A DNA stretch of 64,000 nt, taken from positions 22,915,577-22,979,576 of the forward strand of contig NC_084462.1 of the NCBI RefSeq assembly GCF_027409185.1, given 5' to 3'. The stretch's first letter is position 1; each line of letters opens with the position of its first letter. The DNA is from Cynocephalus volans. Its lineage: Eukaryota > Chordata > Mammalia > Dermoptera > Cynocephalidae. The notes below the pieces were generated by a model. That model was not told the DNA's origin and ran no database searches. It was given only the letters and a program-made list of their open reading frames with translations. Below are positions 22,666-34,837 of the stretch, one piece after another. Both the position numbers and the translations under genes were made by a program.

Positions 22666-23679
22666 GTAAATTCACATGCTGCTGGTGGTGGGGCCTGAGT
22701 GCCTGGTGAGGACCAGGCCACCCACAGCTGGAAGGGCACATCCTTCCTGCATGGGTCATTGTGGACTTGCTCATGAGGTCCTGCTGGGGGGACATGGCCT
22801 TGCTCTGTGGGAGCCCAAGGCTTTTCTAAAAAGCCAAACACATAAAAGTAGACATGATCACGTGAAAGACTAAAGTGTGAGGCCAGGGGACTCAGATCAA
22901 AGGAGCCATCGAAGTGGGCTCATCTGGGCAGTCTTTTTGGCAAGGAGGAGTGTTAAACCAGCCTTGAGGGAAGGGTTAGTGAAAGGAAGATGGATACCAT
23001 ACCTGGGAGCTTAGAGGTGGATATCAGCAAGATGTGCCACCAAGTGTTTTCACCCCTGTATCCCTCTGGGTGCTCACACCAACCTTGAGAGGTGGGTTCT
23101 GTTTATCCCCACTTTGAAGATGAGGGAATACAGATTTTTATTGTCAGGCTCCTCCCACTTGATCAAAATTCCAGGAGCTCAGGAACATTGTTGGTCTTAT
23201 TTGGCATTACCTCCCAAGAGCATAGACCCATGCCCAGTATATAGTAGACCCTCCGTGAATATTTGTGGAATGAATGGAAGAACAAGGGGCTAAAGGGGAT
23301 AAGCAACTTGCTGAAAATTGTACAGGGGCTGGACGCAGTCCTAGGTCTTCCCACTCCAGATGCTGTGCTTTTTCCACCCTCCAGGCTGTGCCCCTCAGGG
23401 AGGTGGCAGCAAAGTGTTTGGCTTGAGTGCCCCCTGCTGGCAGGAGTCCATGGGCTTGAAAAGCTTTGTGAGTGCATGAGCCTGCCACCCCCAACTACTC
23501 AGTGGTACATGGGAGCATGGAACACCTCCTCCACCAAACCCCAGCAGCATGTCAGCAGGGATCCTCTTGTCAACTACTTGGTTTCCCAGAGACCAGGAGA
23601 CAAGGTCCCTCATCTCTCAAAGGCACTACAAGCCTAGGAGCACCCAACTTCAACTCACTCTTCTCCACCCCACTTGCAG

Positions 23680-23847
23680 GCTGCCCGCATGGCGGAAGAA
23701 CTCTGGCAAGAGCAGGACCACTATGTGCACCTGGAGAAAGTTAAGAACTATGAGGTCACCATCAAAGACCTGCAGGCCAAGATGGAGAAGGCCGAGCAGC
23801 TGGCTCTGAAAGGAGGGAAGTGTACGATTAGGAAGCTGGAAGCCAGG
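23680..23847 (+). pseudogene. MYH16 rod exon t (56 codons)
   Basis: Acceptor cacttgcag|GCTGCC, donor AGG|gtgaga. Reads [40 protein letters not shown], to RKLEAR. It is one codon shorter than the family (VKNYE where other sarcomeric myosins have MKKNME), an in-frame 3-nt loss. No stop. Confidence 0.94.
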
Positions 23848-24426
23848 GTGAGAGTGACACTGAGCTAAGCCAGGAGAGAGGCCAGGGGGATCTGGCCAGG
23901 CAGGGTAGCATGTCTTTTGCCAAAAATGTGCCCTGCATTTGATTAGGAATTGGGTTATGCAAATGCTAGGAAAGAAAAGGAAGTTGAGACAATAGCTCTA
24001 ATTTATTTATCTAAAGTTCTCCTCTCCTCCTCCTTCTCTCCCTGTTAACTTTCTCCCCAGAATGTTCTTAGCCTCCAAGCAGAGCAGTTCCCAATATTCT
24101 TGCTCCCTCTTATTACTCACTTAAAGAAAACAAGACTTAGTCTTTAACCCATGAAGCTGGAAGGGCCCAGAAGGTTCAGTCACCTTGTCTGACCTCCTGA
24201 CTCTCCCATTTCCCAGAGGAGGAAAGTTGAGGCTCATGGGAAGTGACTGTCTGATGACTTCAGCATGGCCTGTAAAAGGTAGAGCCCACCCAATTCTCCT
24301 GTCCAGGGCTCATCTCCTCACCTCTGGGCAGGAGATGGGCATTATAGCCATGGCATCCCCGTCGGAGGCCACTGAGCTCTGAAGTTCACACGTTTCCTCA
24401 GCTGCATTCCTCTCTTCTTCCCTCAG

Positions 24427-24627
24427 ATCAAGGAAGTCGAGATGGAGCTGGACAGTGAGCAGAAACAGCATGTGGAGGCGGTCAAGATGGTGCCCAAGAA
24501 CGAGCGTGGCTTCAAAGAGCTGGTCTTCCAGACTGAGGAGGACCACAAAGCCAACCAGTGCATGCAGGAGCTGGTGGAAAAGCTGCAAAACAAGCTGAAG
24601 GTTTACAAGTGGCAGATCGAAGAGGCA
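24427..24627 (+). pseudogene. MYH16 rod exon u (67 codons)
   Basis: Acceptor ttccctcag|ATCAAG, donor GCA|gtgagt. Reads IKEVEMELDSEQKQHVEAVK to ELVFQTEEDHKANQ and KLKVYKWQIEEA. It covers in one exon what other sarcomeric myosin genes, as I recall, split into two. The frame is intact. Confidence 0.94.
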
Positions 24628-25743
24628 GTGAGTGCTCAATGCGCCTCCCTGCCCTCTGCCCCACCTCCCGCCCCCCTCCCCAATGCTTGCTTCCCCGCCC
24701 AGGTCACCAGCCTTGATTAGAATTAACCATGAGGAAAGAATCAAGTATTGGCCCAAAGATGACTCTGTGAGTTTCATGTCCGTGGTACCTCGTCTTCGGT
24801 ATTGTGTTGCAAGGGAACCAGACACTACACACTGGAGATAAGAACATGTACAAAATGAAAATATCCCCATAAACACCACATTAACTAATGTAACCATTGA
24901 AGGTATGATCTAAACCCTGGGAAGGTCCTAATGCCTTTGTCCTGCTTCCACTGATGCTTGTGGCCTCTGGCAAGAACAACCTCTCCATCCCCATCAGACC
25001 GTTACAAAGGGCTTTCCCTTATTTGATCCTCCTGATTCTGAGGCAGGAAGACAGATATATTCTTAGTCCATTTCACAGGCAAGGAAACAGATTGAGAGTG
25101 CAATTTTCATTTATGTTGTTTGTAAAAGTTAGAGTCAAAGTCAAATGGTTAGCAAATGGCAGTTTCAAGTCTCAACCCTACATCACACGTCCTACACACT
25201 CCCCACTCCAAGACATAGACAGTAACTGCCGTCGTTTGCTGCCAGGTCTGGGGCCACCACACTGAATCCATCAGCCATCCTCATACCCAAAGCCCTTCCT
25301 GAAAGGCTCTATAAAGGGCAAGCTGACAGTAAATATAGTTCTAACCAAAAAAAAGTTGGTTCTAACCAAAATAACTACAACTCTACTGGGAAGACCAGGA
25401 GATGGAAAATGTGTGGGAGGAGCTGGGAAAAGAGCTAAATCCTCACCTTCCACAGTGGGGCACCTATAGATAATGCCTAAAACCACAAATTACAGAAGCA
25501 GCAACAAAAGCACATTTTATTTAGAAATATGGGCATCAAAGCCAAAAAGAATCAGCTAAAAGCGTTGAAGGTGGTTGTCTCTGGCCAGCTGGAGGATGCT
25601 CCTCCCCACCAGGACTGCTGCTTTGTAACAAGTCTTTATAGAACAATTGGCCTCCTAGATGTCTCTGTAGAACTGATGAAAATGCACACTTAACCAGAAC
25701 AAGCCAGGTTTACACCCCTTTTTCCGTCATGCCTTTGTCACAG

Positions 25744-25944
25744 GAGGAGCAGGCCAACCAGACCTTAGCTCGACACAAGAAGACAGTGCATGAGCTGGAT
25801 GATGCTGAGGAGCAAGCCAGGCTGGCAGAGACCGCCTTGAACTAGCTGCACAGCAGACACCGTGTGGCGGGCAAGGGCATCACCTCCGTGGAGATCATCC
25901 AGGTGTCTAAGACAGGCTCCTCCAAAACCCTCTCTGAGGAGTGA
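25744..25944 (+). pseudogene. MYH16 last exon with premature TAG and native TGA
   Basis: Acceptor tgtcacag|GAGGAG. Reads EEQANQTLARHKKTVHELDD, AEEQARLAETALN, TAG at 25843-25845 in place of Lys, then LHSRHRVAGKGITSVEIIQV to KTLSEE and TGA at 25942. The HELDDAEE block is the universal tail of sarcomeric rods; the C-terminal extension is the MYH16-type end. Confidence 0.94.
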
Positions 25945-28900
25945 GGCCCTCCCTGTCCAAGGCCACAGCTGGTAGGTGTGGACTCCACTCTTAATGCTCA
26001 TGCTCCAAGTCCACCTTCCCTGCACCTGCTTTGCTCCTAGTAATGGTGGTAGTGCTAGCTAGTAGCGCTACCTAGTAGTGCTACCTATGCTCCTTGACTT
26101 CCAGTCTCTGTCACCCAATCTCATGCAACACAACACCCAAGCTTCCCCCACCCCTTCAGCTACAACTTCCCTTTCTGGAACCTAACAACCCTTGGGTGGG
26201 GTGCTGTCCACCTGTCTCATAGGTGCTGGTAATTGTGATGTTCCTCTACCTGAGTGGAAGGCAGTTTCCATGTGTGATGCCACTTGACACGAGGCCTGGA
26301 ACATAGGTGCTAGGTACACACTCATTTTCACTGGAGAACCATAGGGACGTCCACAGGCTTCGAGGCAATGTGTATTCATCTTTCACGTACCCCACAATAT
26401 CATTCTTCACTAGAGATTTCATCAGTACCGGTTGAGTTTAGGTTTCTAATGCTAAGGAAGTAATAATAATCATCACAGCTACCACTGCTTGAGCGCTGAG
26501 TGCAGGTGGGATATTAGGGAGGCAATTTAAAATAGTCCTTTCTCATCTCTTTAATTCAGAACTAATCAAGGAAAAAAATATGGGAGACAAATATGTAAGA
26601 GTCAAAATACCAGTTTTATTATGCTGTAATGCTAGATCAAGGACGTGGCTTTAGTGTGTGTCCACCATGGGCGCATCCTCATACTTCGCCTCAGAATTAA
26701 AGGCACCTGGAGAGCTACAGCAGGCCCCTCCCCTCCAGCACTGCTGTTGGTAACAAGGCTTACAGAACAATTACACTCAATCACAGGCCTGCTCCCTAGG
26801 AAGTGGACATTCTTTCAAGGAGAGGAATGACCAGAACTCATCATCCCTGCAGGTAGGTCCAAAAGAAGAGACCAGATGTGGCCCAGCCCTGCTTTCCTGG
26901 TTCCTTCTTTCAAATACAGGACAAATCACTGCTTTTCCCATGGAGAGAAGCAAGGGAAGGTAATAAGAGAGGCAAAAAACATTATTCTAGAGCAGTGGCT
27001 CCCCCCAGCAACATCAGTGTCACCTGGAAGTCATCAGAAATGCCCAATCTTAGGCCGTGCTCCAGACCTGCTGGATCAGTAGCTCTGAGGCTGGGTTCAG
27101 CATCTGTGGTTTAACAAGCCCTCCAGCTGACCCAGATGTGTGATCAAGTTTGAGAACCTCCACAGTAGCAGAAATCTGCCCTGATAGAAACATGAAGCCA
27201 AGGAACAGAGCTTTCTCCTACTTTTACAAGAGCCACGCATGTGGCAAAAGCTTTCCGCTATCTTATTTACCCTGAAAGGCAGGTATAATATCCCCACTTG
27301 TCAGAAGAGGAAAATGAGCTCAGAGAAGTTCAGTTACTTGCCCATGGTTGTAAAGTCCCCATGCTATGGAAAGGCAAGTTGTCTTTATTCGAATTACTAT
27401 GGAGATCGATAAGGTTTCCCTCCTTTTGGGATTAACCAGGACAGCTCAAAATTTAGGACTTGGTTCAGGTTGAGAGGTTTGGGGGCTGAAGTCTAAGCAT
27501 CAACCCTTCTGGCCTTGTGTTCAAACATCTGGTTGAATCTGCCCTCAGTGAGGGTAAAGTTCCCACTTGCAGCTTGCTCTCTCTCAGGAATGGTGGTCCA
27601 TTTGGGTTTTAGCCTAAAGTGATAAACCCATAGACCTCTGAATTCAAGCTGAGCCTTATCTCACCATTTGCTTAAGGAGAAAACAAAACAGGACACAGAA
27701 TCTTTTTCTTAATTTTCTGACTCTGAAATAATGGTTAGCTCTGGAAGTTAAGGAAATCAGAGGCTTGCCTCTGGATGAATCCTATGATTAATGTGTAATC
27801 ATCTCCTTTTGGGGCAAAGTCCTGAAAGGGTTCCCACCTGCTGAGCTCTCACCTAGGCAGGGGTTACTCACGAGGCTTCCTGCACACCTAGACTTGGGAG
27901 GTGGTTCAGCTGTGAAGGAACAGCCCTGTTGGCTGCAAGTATTCCATACACTCCATAAGGAAATCTTACTAACTTTAATAATCCATTTGTGGAATCTGAT
28001 GAGCAATAGCTTTTCTTTCTTGGGAAGATGCTCATGACACAATAGCAAAGCAAGCCTCTTGACCCCTCATGAGACACCACAGGCAGGCTCTCAGGGAGCA
28101 CTGTGTCCCATGGGGTTGCACTCTGGCCCTCTCAATAGCCTGTGTAGAATTCAGGCCTACCTAGGCAGGCCAAGTTCAAAGAAGGTGTCCTTAAACCTTC
28201 ACAACCTCATGCAGAACAAGCTAGGTATGACACAGAGATATCCATTATGAGGAAGGAAGCCTGTGCAGAAGCAGCCCAGGCATCTTGGGGAGCTGTCTCT
28301 CTAGCAAGAGGGGAGCAAAGATGTCAGAACTCCCAGAGCTGACCCACACAGGCTTTCTCACACAACCTCCCCCTTCTCTTTTCTTCCCGGTTGATATAGA
28401 TCTCACCAATTGTCCATTGAAATGAAGAAAATATGAGAATGGAAAACTGGGTCTATCCTGAGAATGTTTACTATGCAAAGGAAAGTGCAAGCCAGAAAGA
28501 GACAGGGGCTGAAGAATAAAGATAGCTATGTGGGGAAATGAGTTTGCGGTTGTAAATACCCAGCCATTAGAGGAATTAAAATTAGTGCAGCTTCTCTGAG
28601 ACTGCATTAAGCATTTGGATGACAGTAACAATGGATCTGTTTTAATTGAGATCCTACATGTTCATGTCAAGGACAGAATATGTAATGTCTGTGACCTGGC
28701 TGTTCTCTAGAAAAAATTGCTCATGTTGACAATTTTAATGTCTTATCCCCATATAGCTTAAATAAAAGAAACATGAAAAATAGATCGACTGGAGCTTGTT
28801 TTTAAATGAAGAAATTTTATTTTTCCAAGACTTCCAAATCCAAAAGCAATTTTTGCAATTGCTATATATCAGAGTTCTGTTACATCCCTATATCCTAATT

Positions 28901-29990
28901 CACAGGCGTATTTCTGTTGGAAACCATGAAAACTATGCTGTCTAGATGAGGTTTTTGCCAAATTTTGAATGGATATATCAGAGAAATGAAGACAAATTAG
29001 GCTTCTTAAAGCCAAGGAAGTTATGGAATTCCCTCAGGAGATGTTAAAATCAATCTAACATCCCACATAGCCCCTGCATGCTCTGCCTCAGTATCTTCCA
29101 GGATGTTCAGACACTGGTGGGGCAGCTCCCTGAGGGCAGGCAGTTTTGTGTGTTTTGCTCACTGCTATATCCTCAGCAACTAGAGAGTGCCAGGCCTGAA
29201 GGGGGCACACAGTAAATGTGTGTGGAGTGAATGAATGATGGAGAACCAGCTGCCTCCCGAGGTAGTCCTACCTAATGTTGCCAGAAAGTTCTTCCTTAAA
29301 TCAAGTTGAGACTTGCCCCCTGGTGCTGTCCACATGCTGACCCTGGTTTTGATACCCAGGGACCCACAAAACAACAACCATAAGAGAAGACAGTTCTCAC
29401 AATCTCTCCAAGTTTTTCTCTTCTCCAGGCTGAATATTCCTGGATCCTTCAATCTTCCCTCATATGACAGGGTTGCCACTGTCACCTTCTAATACTCCTC
29501 AACCCTGTTCCTCACTTTCCTAGTCTTCAGAGTGCTGCAGTGTGTGGGGGGAAGTGGGGGAGATGGGGGTGAGTAGCACAATGAGGAAAAGCTCCTTTCC
29601 AGTTAGCCCTCAGAATACACTGGCTCTCTGGAAATGGTGTGTCTTCCTCTTGACTTTTAGCACTCTGACCTCTCTCCAATCCACCGGCAGACAAATCACT
29701 GTTCAGGGATACTATTTCTTTGGCAGATCTCTCTCCATCTCATACAGGAACACCTCGCCCTTGTGATGGTTCTAAACTTGGCACTCTCTAGGCAGCTCTG
29801 GAAGGAACTTGGGTTACTTCCATGCACTCTGACCAAATGTGAAAACACTGCCCACTGGTGCTGGGGTCTCTAACTGCTGTGTGTGTGAATTTCTTGGGAG
29901 ATATCAAATCATAGAATCTTAGAATTATATTGAAATTTTAGGGACATTTACAGGGCATCTAGTCCAACTATCAGCCATTTGGGATTCCCC
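25945..29990. other. Intergenic, 3' of MYH16
   Basis: No exon, RNA gene or young repeat was recognised. An L2-like tail is at about 29120-29236 (GTATATCC-type and AGTAAATGTGTGTGGAGTGA words). The short open frames show no domain. A small quasi-palindrome lies at 26047-26085. Confidence 0.5.
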
Positions 29991-30062
29991 TCCATAAAAT
30001 CCCTGAAAAAAATCCAGCTTCTACCTGAACCCTGCCAGTGAAAAAAAGGCAGCCCATTCCAG

Positions 30063-30160
30063 TTTTTTTTTTTTTACAAAGATGACTGATAAGGGGATCT
30101 TAACCCTTGACCTGGTGTTGTCAGCACCACACTCTCCCAAGTGAGCCACAGGCCAGCCCA
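30063..30160 (-). mobile_element. Chimeric single-unit SINE
   Basis: Minus strand reads GGGCTGGCCTGTGGCTCAC, the start of the first dimer unit, but ends GGTCAAGGGTTAAGATCCCC, CTTATCAGTCATCTTT, the end of the second unit, then the A tail. ATTCCAGTTTT-like flanks suggest a target-site duplication. Confidence 0.82.
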
Positions 30161-32329
30161 TCCATTCCAGTTTTGACTAATGATCATGGTCAAATAGTCC
30201 CACCTGATATTGAACCAGAATATGTCTCACTGTATTTTGCCCTTATTTTGTTCGTCTTCACCTCTTTAATTACATAAGCTTAATCCATACACCTGAAGTC
30301 ACATATGGATTCTATTTTACCAGCAGTGTGACCTTGAGCAACTTATCCTATTGATGCCCTTCACATTTCTCCAGCAAGAGGCCTGCTGCTGTCACCAACT
30401 AGACTGACAGGCCTATGGGATGCAGAAGTCCTTCTTTTTCCACAACTATTAAGAGAAGAATAATAACAGCATCTGCCTCATAGGAATGTGAAGTTTAAAC
30501 AAGACAATTTGGCATAGAGCCCATTACGAATGGCAATTAGACACTTGCCAAGTTTCTTCCAGCATTCAGTAGGACTTCAGCACCTGTCCTCAGGATGGAG
30601 GCTTGGCCAGGCCTTTCCATCTAGTTGGTGACAGCAGCAGGCCTGTGGTTGCAGAAATGTGAGGGGTACGCCATGAAGTCTTAAGACTTCTTCATTGTTT
30701 CCTCAAGGACAGTCCCCCTGTGGCCTCCCCACACCTGGGGAATTCCAGGGTAGCCCCTTGATTTGCAGGGTGGGTGGGGCCCAGATGTAGACAGGCTCAG
30801 TGACTTGGCCAAGATCATGATAGCAGAGCTAGAAATTACTTGTAGTGCAAGATGAAGTGAGGTTTCTGATTTAGTATTTATAAGAAAACGCCCTCAGTGG
30901 GAGGACGCTCTTTTGGCCTAAGTATATAAAATTTCAGAATGGTTTGAAGGAATTATAGGATATAATCTACGGCCTTGCAAAATAACATTAATTGGTATCC
31001 ACAATGATCAAAATCAGGGTATTGACAGCATATTCTAGATAAAGGCTTTGCTAAATGTCTTAAGTGAGCTTTCAAGGCTGCTAAATTTGCATTGCCAATT
31101 ATCTTCCTCTTCCTAACACCTGTAAACCAATCCTGGGTTCTTGCAGGGAACCCAGCGGATTCTGGATCTTCCTTATGGAACATATCTGTGGGTGTTTCTA
31201 GGAAATTGTCACAAAGACTCCCAAACCTCCCACCCACAAGCTACCAGGAAGCAAGGCTGGAGATTTGTTGTGAAAAGGCCAACCTTGAGTTATGGTTGAA
31301 TCAAAGGCTGGAAGAAAACCTATTATAAGGAACTATTCTTTCCACTTCTTCCTGAACCCTGGCTTAGGCTAATCAAAAATGTGTTCTGTGATTATGAAGC
31401 AAAATTTCCATAAAACTTTCCTCTACAGATGTTTTAAAAACCAACTTCTAAATACAGACAGCAATAAAGCAAGGGGAGAACTATATTATGAAAGTTAGGT
31501 TTGGTGATTAGAAAGGCTAGTGTTGGGGTAAGTAGAGGATGCCACATGAAAGGCACCCAGCCCTGTCTTGGAAGGTAAAGGAAGGTGTCTGGAGGAAGTC
31601 ATGTCTCTGTTGAAGCCTAAGGATAAGTAGAAGTTAGGCATAAAGGGGAAAGAGAGCATGTAGGAATGGAAAATAAGAATGCAGGAGGAGGCAGGCTGAG
31701 TATATCAGCTAAGAGCGTGCTTGGTTGTGGGTAGCAGTAAACTGAGCCAATAAAGTGCAAGTGACAGAGACATTTAATGATCTTACGTGGTACCCCCCAC
31801 AGTAGCTGATGGTTTCAGAACAAGTGCAGAGTGAAAGACCCAGGTCCCCACCTTCCCACACTGATTCATCCTTGGGCCTGTTAAGACAGGTGCTACAGCA
31901 TTAAGCATATTATCTTCCCACAACCATGTTCAAGACAGTAAAAAGATATAGGCCTCCTTACCATCCTTTTTATAGAGCATAACTTTTTCCAGAAGCTCCC
32001 CAGGAAACTTATTTTTTAATGCTGACTGGCAGAGATGGGTCACATGCCCACCCCCAAACAAATTAGCAGCAAGTGGGAATGGGGTTGCCACATTAGACAT
32101 TGACCAATTGTGTTTCCTTCCCTGGTCTGGGGAAGGGCCCACCTTTCCTGGGAGCCACCTGAACAAAAGTAGGGAAGCCAAAGGGAAAAGGTGTTGTGTG
32201 GATAGACAGAGTGTCTGCCACACAGAGGATGTGATGAGAGATGAACATGACAGATCGTGAGAACTTGATGACTTCTTATGGAATGTGAACTTTATTCTGA
32301 GGGTGACGGAGGTTTCTCTGATAGTTTCC

Positions 32330-32665
32330 TCATGACTTGGTTCAGGTTATACACTTTTAAAAAAAATATTTTACCTCATATGATTTTATACATTTAAACA
32401 TTTCTCATATTGTATGTCATATATAATTTTGCTTGCATACATTTTATTTTATTTTATTTTATTTTATTTTTGGTGGCTGGCCAGTACAGGCATCTGAACC
32501 CATGACCTTGGTGTTATGCACTTTTGACAGGAATATAACATAAGTGAAGTTGTATCTCATCCACTGCATCACATCAAAAGACACATGATGTCAATATTGG
32601 CTTTGTTGGTAATGTTAACTTTGATCATTCAATTAAGGTATCCACCTCAATTGAAGAACATTTTA
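32330..32665 (-). mobile_element. Old L1-like block with a truncated SINE inside
   Basis: GACTTGGTTCAGGTTATACA and GGAATATAACATAAGTGAAG, ACACATGATGTCAATATTGG, TGTTAACTTTGATCATTC are words of an old antisense L1-like consensus also seen at 46950-48040. At about 32441-32519 a T-rich (TTTTA)n run and GGTGGCTGGCCAGTACAGG mark a minus-strand truncated SINE. Confidence 0.6.
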
Positions 32666-33154
32666 TAAAATAATTGCTGTGAGCCCTTTAAGGTGGCCAA
32701 TGTCCATGAAAGGCAAAAAAAAAAGGCTGAGGAACTGTTCCAGATTAGACTAAGAAACATAACAACTAAATGCAACAAATGACCTAGATAGCTCTGGGAC
32801 TAAGGAAAAAAAAAAATTTCTAGAAAGGACAATTATTGGAACAAGTGAAATTTGAATATAAACTTATACTGTAACTAACTTATAATTATATGTTACATAA
32901 TTAAGCTTTGTAATTAACATATTTATTGTTATTACAGTAAATAATATTGAATTAATGCTAAATTTCCTGAATTTAATCATTGTATTATGGTTATATAAGA
33001 GAAGGTCCTTGTTCTTCAAAGATACAGAGTGAAGTATTGGGGGGTGAAGAGTCATGATGTCTGACTTACAAATGACTCAACAAAAAATAATTATAACCAT
33101 TGTTATTACTATTACACAGACATATAAAAATATATATATCAAATATATATACAT

Positions 33155-33205
33155 AGTGTACTGGTCAGCTGCCAAAAAATAAATAAATAAATAAATAAAA
33201 CAAAA
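33155..33205 (+). mobile_element. 5'-truncated SINE tail
   Basis: Only the last bases of a monomer (GTACTGGTCAGCTGCC) and an (AAAT)n tail remain, next to a (TA)n stretch at 33125-33155. Confidence 0.65.
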
Positions 33206-33964
33206 CAAAATATGAGAGATAAAGCAAAAGTGACAAAATGTTATTGATATTCATTATACTATTCTTCCAATTTTTTTGTAGATTTTAAACTTTTTATTGA
33301 AAAAAACCAAAAGAAATACCTAGGAGGTAGATGTGACCTGACTTGGTAACCAACTGCCTGGGAGCCAGTAATAAATCTGTGGTAGATGAAGATACCTTGA
33401 ACTGAGAGGTAGAGAACAGAGTAGAATCTGAGGTGGGGAAGAGAGAAGGAATAATAGGTTTTATACCTATTAGAATTGAGGTGGGAGTTTATGAGACACC
33501 AGGTGGAGAATCTCAGTAGCAGTCAGAATTACTAGGGATCAGGAACAAAGTGAGACACATATCTCAGGGTTGGTGACCTATGCATGGTGGCTGAAGCCAA
33601 GATCCTGTGAGACCACTTAGAGGGTATGTGAAGAGGGAGGCAGAATCTTGGGTTCACCAGCATTTAAGGTTCAGGCCCAGAAGCAGGAACCACACAAGAA
33701 TGGTTGTAATCATGAGCATACCAGCTATTTCATTCAGTATTCTTATGGAAATAATCATTAGACTTGTAATTTTCTACCACTTTAAATTTGTTCCCAGAGA
33801 CACTCTTTGTGTTGGTTAATTTCTCTCTGGGTGTGGGATTACTAGACTTTTGCCAACATCTTCATTTGGGAGCATGATATAGTGAAATGCCCACAAATAT
33901 ATTTGTGATATAAGCAAATTCACACATAATTGTGTAGTATATATTACAATTAGAACTACAGTCA

Positions 33965-34080
33965 GGGCTGGATGGTTAGCTCAGTTGGTTAGAGCATGGT
34001 GCTGATAACACCAAGGTCCAGGGTTTGATCCCTGTACTGGCCAGCCACACACACAAAACCAAAAAACAAAAGACAAAAAA
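33965..34080 (+). mobile_element. tRNA-Ile-like SINE monomer
   Basis: GGGCTGGATGGTTAGCTCAG, GAGCATGGTGCTGATAACAC, GGGTTTGATCCCTGTACTGG, CCAGCC, then a CA/A-rich tail. Closest to a plain tRNA among the copies here. AACTACAGTCAG and AAACTACAGCC in the flanks suggest a duplication. Confidence 0.9.
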
Positions 34081-34837
34081 ACTACAGCCATTCCAGGTTA
34101 ACTCATTCCTGAAAATAATTCTCAGACAAAAGGAGCCTATATTACATTATTGTAAATAAGAAAATAAAAATGTATTCCCAGCCTGTCCAAAAACTCCAAC
34201 CAATTTCTCCAAATATCACTAAAATCCTCTTAAACACTTATAAAACAATCCTCCAAACATTTCTGCATAATATAAACATTTAAATACTAATTACCTAATT
34301 ATTTAACATTTAATGAACTTAGTGATTACGTTTGTGAGCAGTACACAATGATATGCACTGTATTGAATGAGCACTATATGATCCCTCTAACTTACAACAA
34401 CCATGTTTGTTAAAGCAAATAACATAATAATGTGTTAGAGATACATAATTAATGCAATAAAATTTAGCAAACTAAAATAAACAGAGTAATTTTTTTAAAT
34501 GGTTACTTACCAAATGATTCTGGTAATGGAGGACTAGGGTGACAGACAACCTCCCCACTAATGATAATTAGAAAAGTGGACAAAATATACAAAATATCTA
34601 CTCAAAGATAAGAGAGAGCTAATAAGGTAGTAAAAAGCTACCAGCTTAATACCCAAGAGAAAAGAACATAAGAGAGTGAGCCCAGGATTTAGGATTGCTT
34701 TACCCAAAGGTTACTTACTGACTCCAGAACAGGTCAAGAGCCTAAGCAGTACTTTTGCCAGCCTTTCAGGAGTACAGAGACAAAAACTGGAATCCAGGGC
34801 CCTCGAAAGATGGAGAGTCTTGGTAAATGCCTGATGT

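Larger units (their letters stand above)
826..25944 (+). pseudogene. MYH16 masticatory myosin heavy chain pseudogene, rod half
   Basis: Twenty-two exons in collinear order encode the coiled-coil rod (light meromyosin and distal S2) of a class II sarcomeric myosin. The functional protein would be the thick-filament motor of jaw-closing muscle. Each exon aligns with the sarcomeric rod heptads: EEDKVN-like, LEQEKK-like, [35 protein letters not shown] and others. The last exon ends with GITSVEIIQVSKTG then TGA, unlike the MYH1-8 tails, and ARPC1A follows downstream, which favours MYH16 by synteny. Lesions seen by frame: nonsense codons at 5932, 9643, 10721, 19952, 20009, 21358 and 25843; frameshifts in the exons at 9495, 12699, 14251, 15431 and 17576, a compensated pair in the exon at 2689 and a lost base at 1813/1814; dead splice sites at 994, 9493 and 17911. 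The motor domain lies before the window. Human MYH16 is also a pseudogene, but its known frameshift is in the head, so these lesions are a separate record of decay. Confidence 0.93.

Noticed and set aside
24310-24897. 195-aa minus-strand frame
   Set aside because: Antisense shadow of the intact MYH16 exon at 24427-24627; Leu/His-rich as expected from complemented Lys/Glu codons.
826-25944. A working MYH16 that skips damaged exons
   Set aside because: Damaged exons are too many (at least 12 of 22) and are spread over the rod; skipping them would break heptad phase and remove most of the coiled coil.
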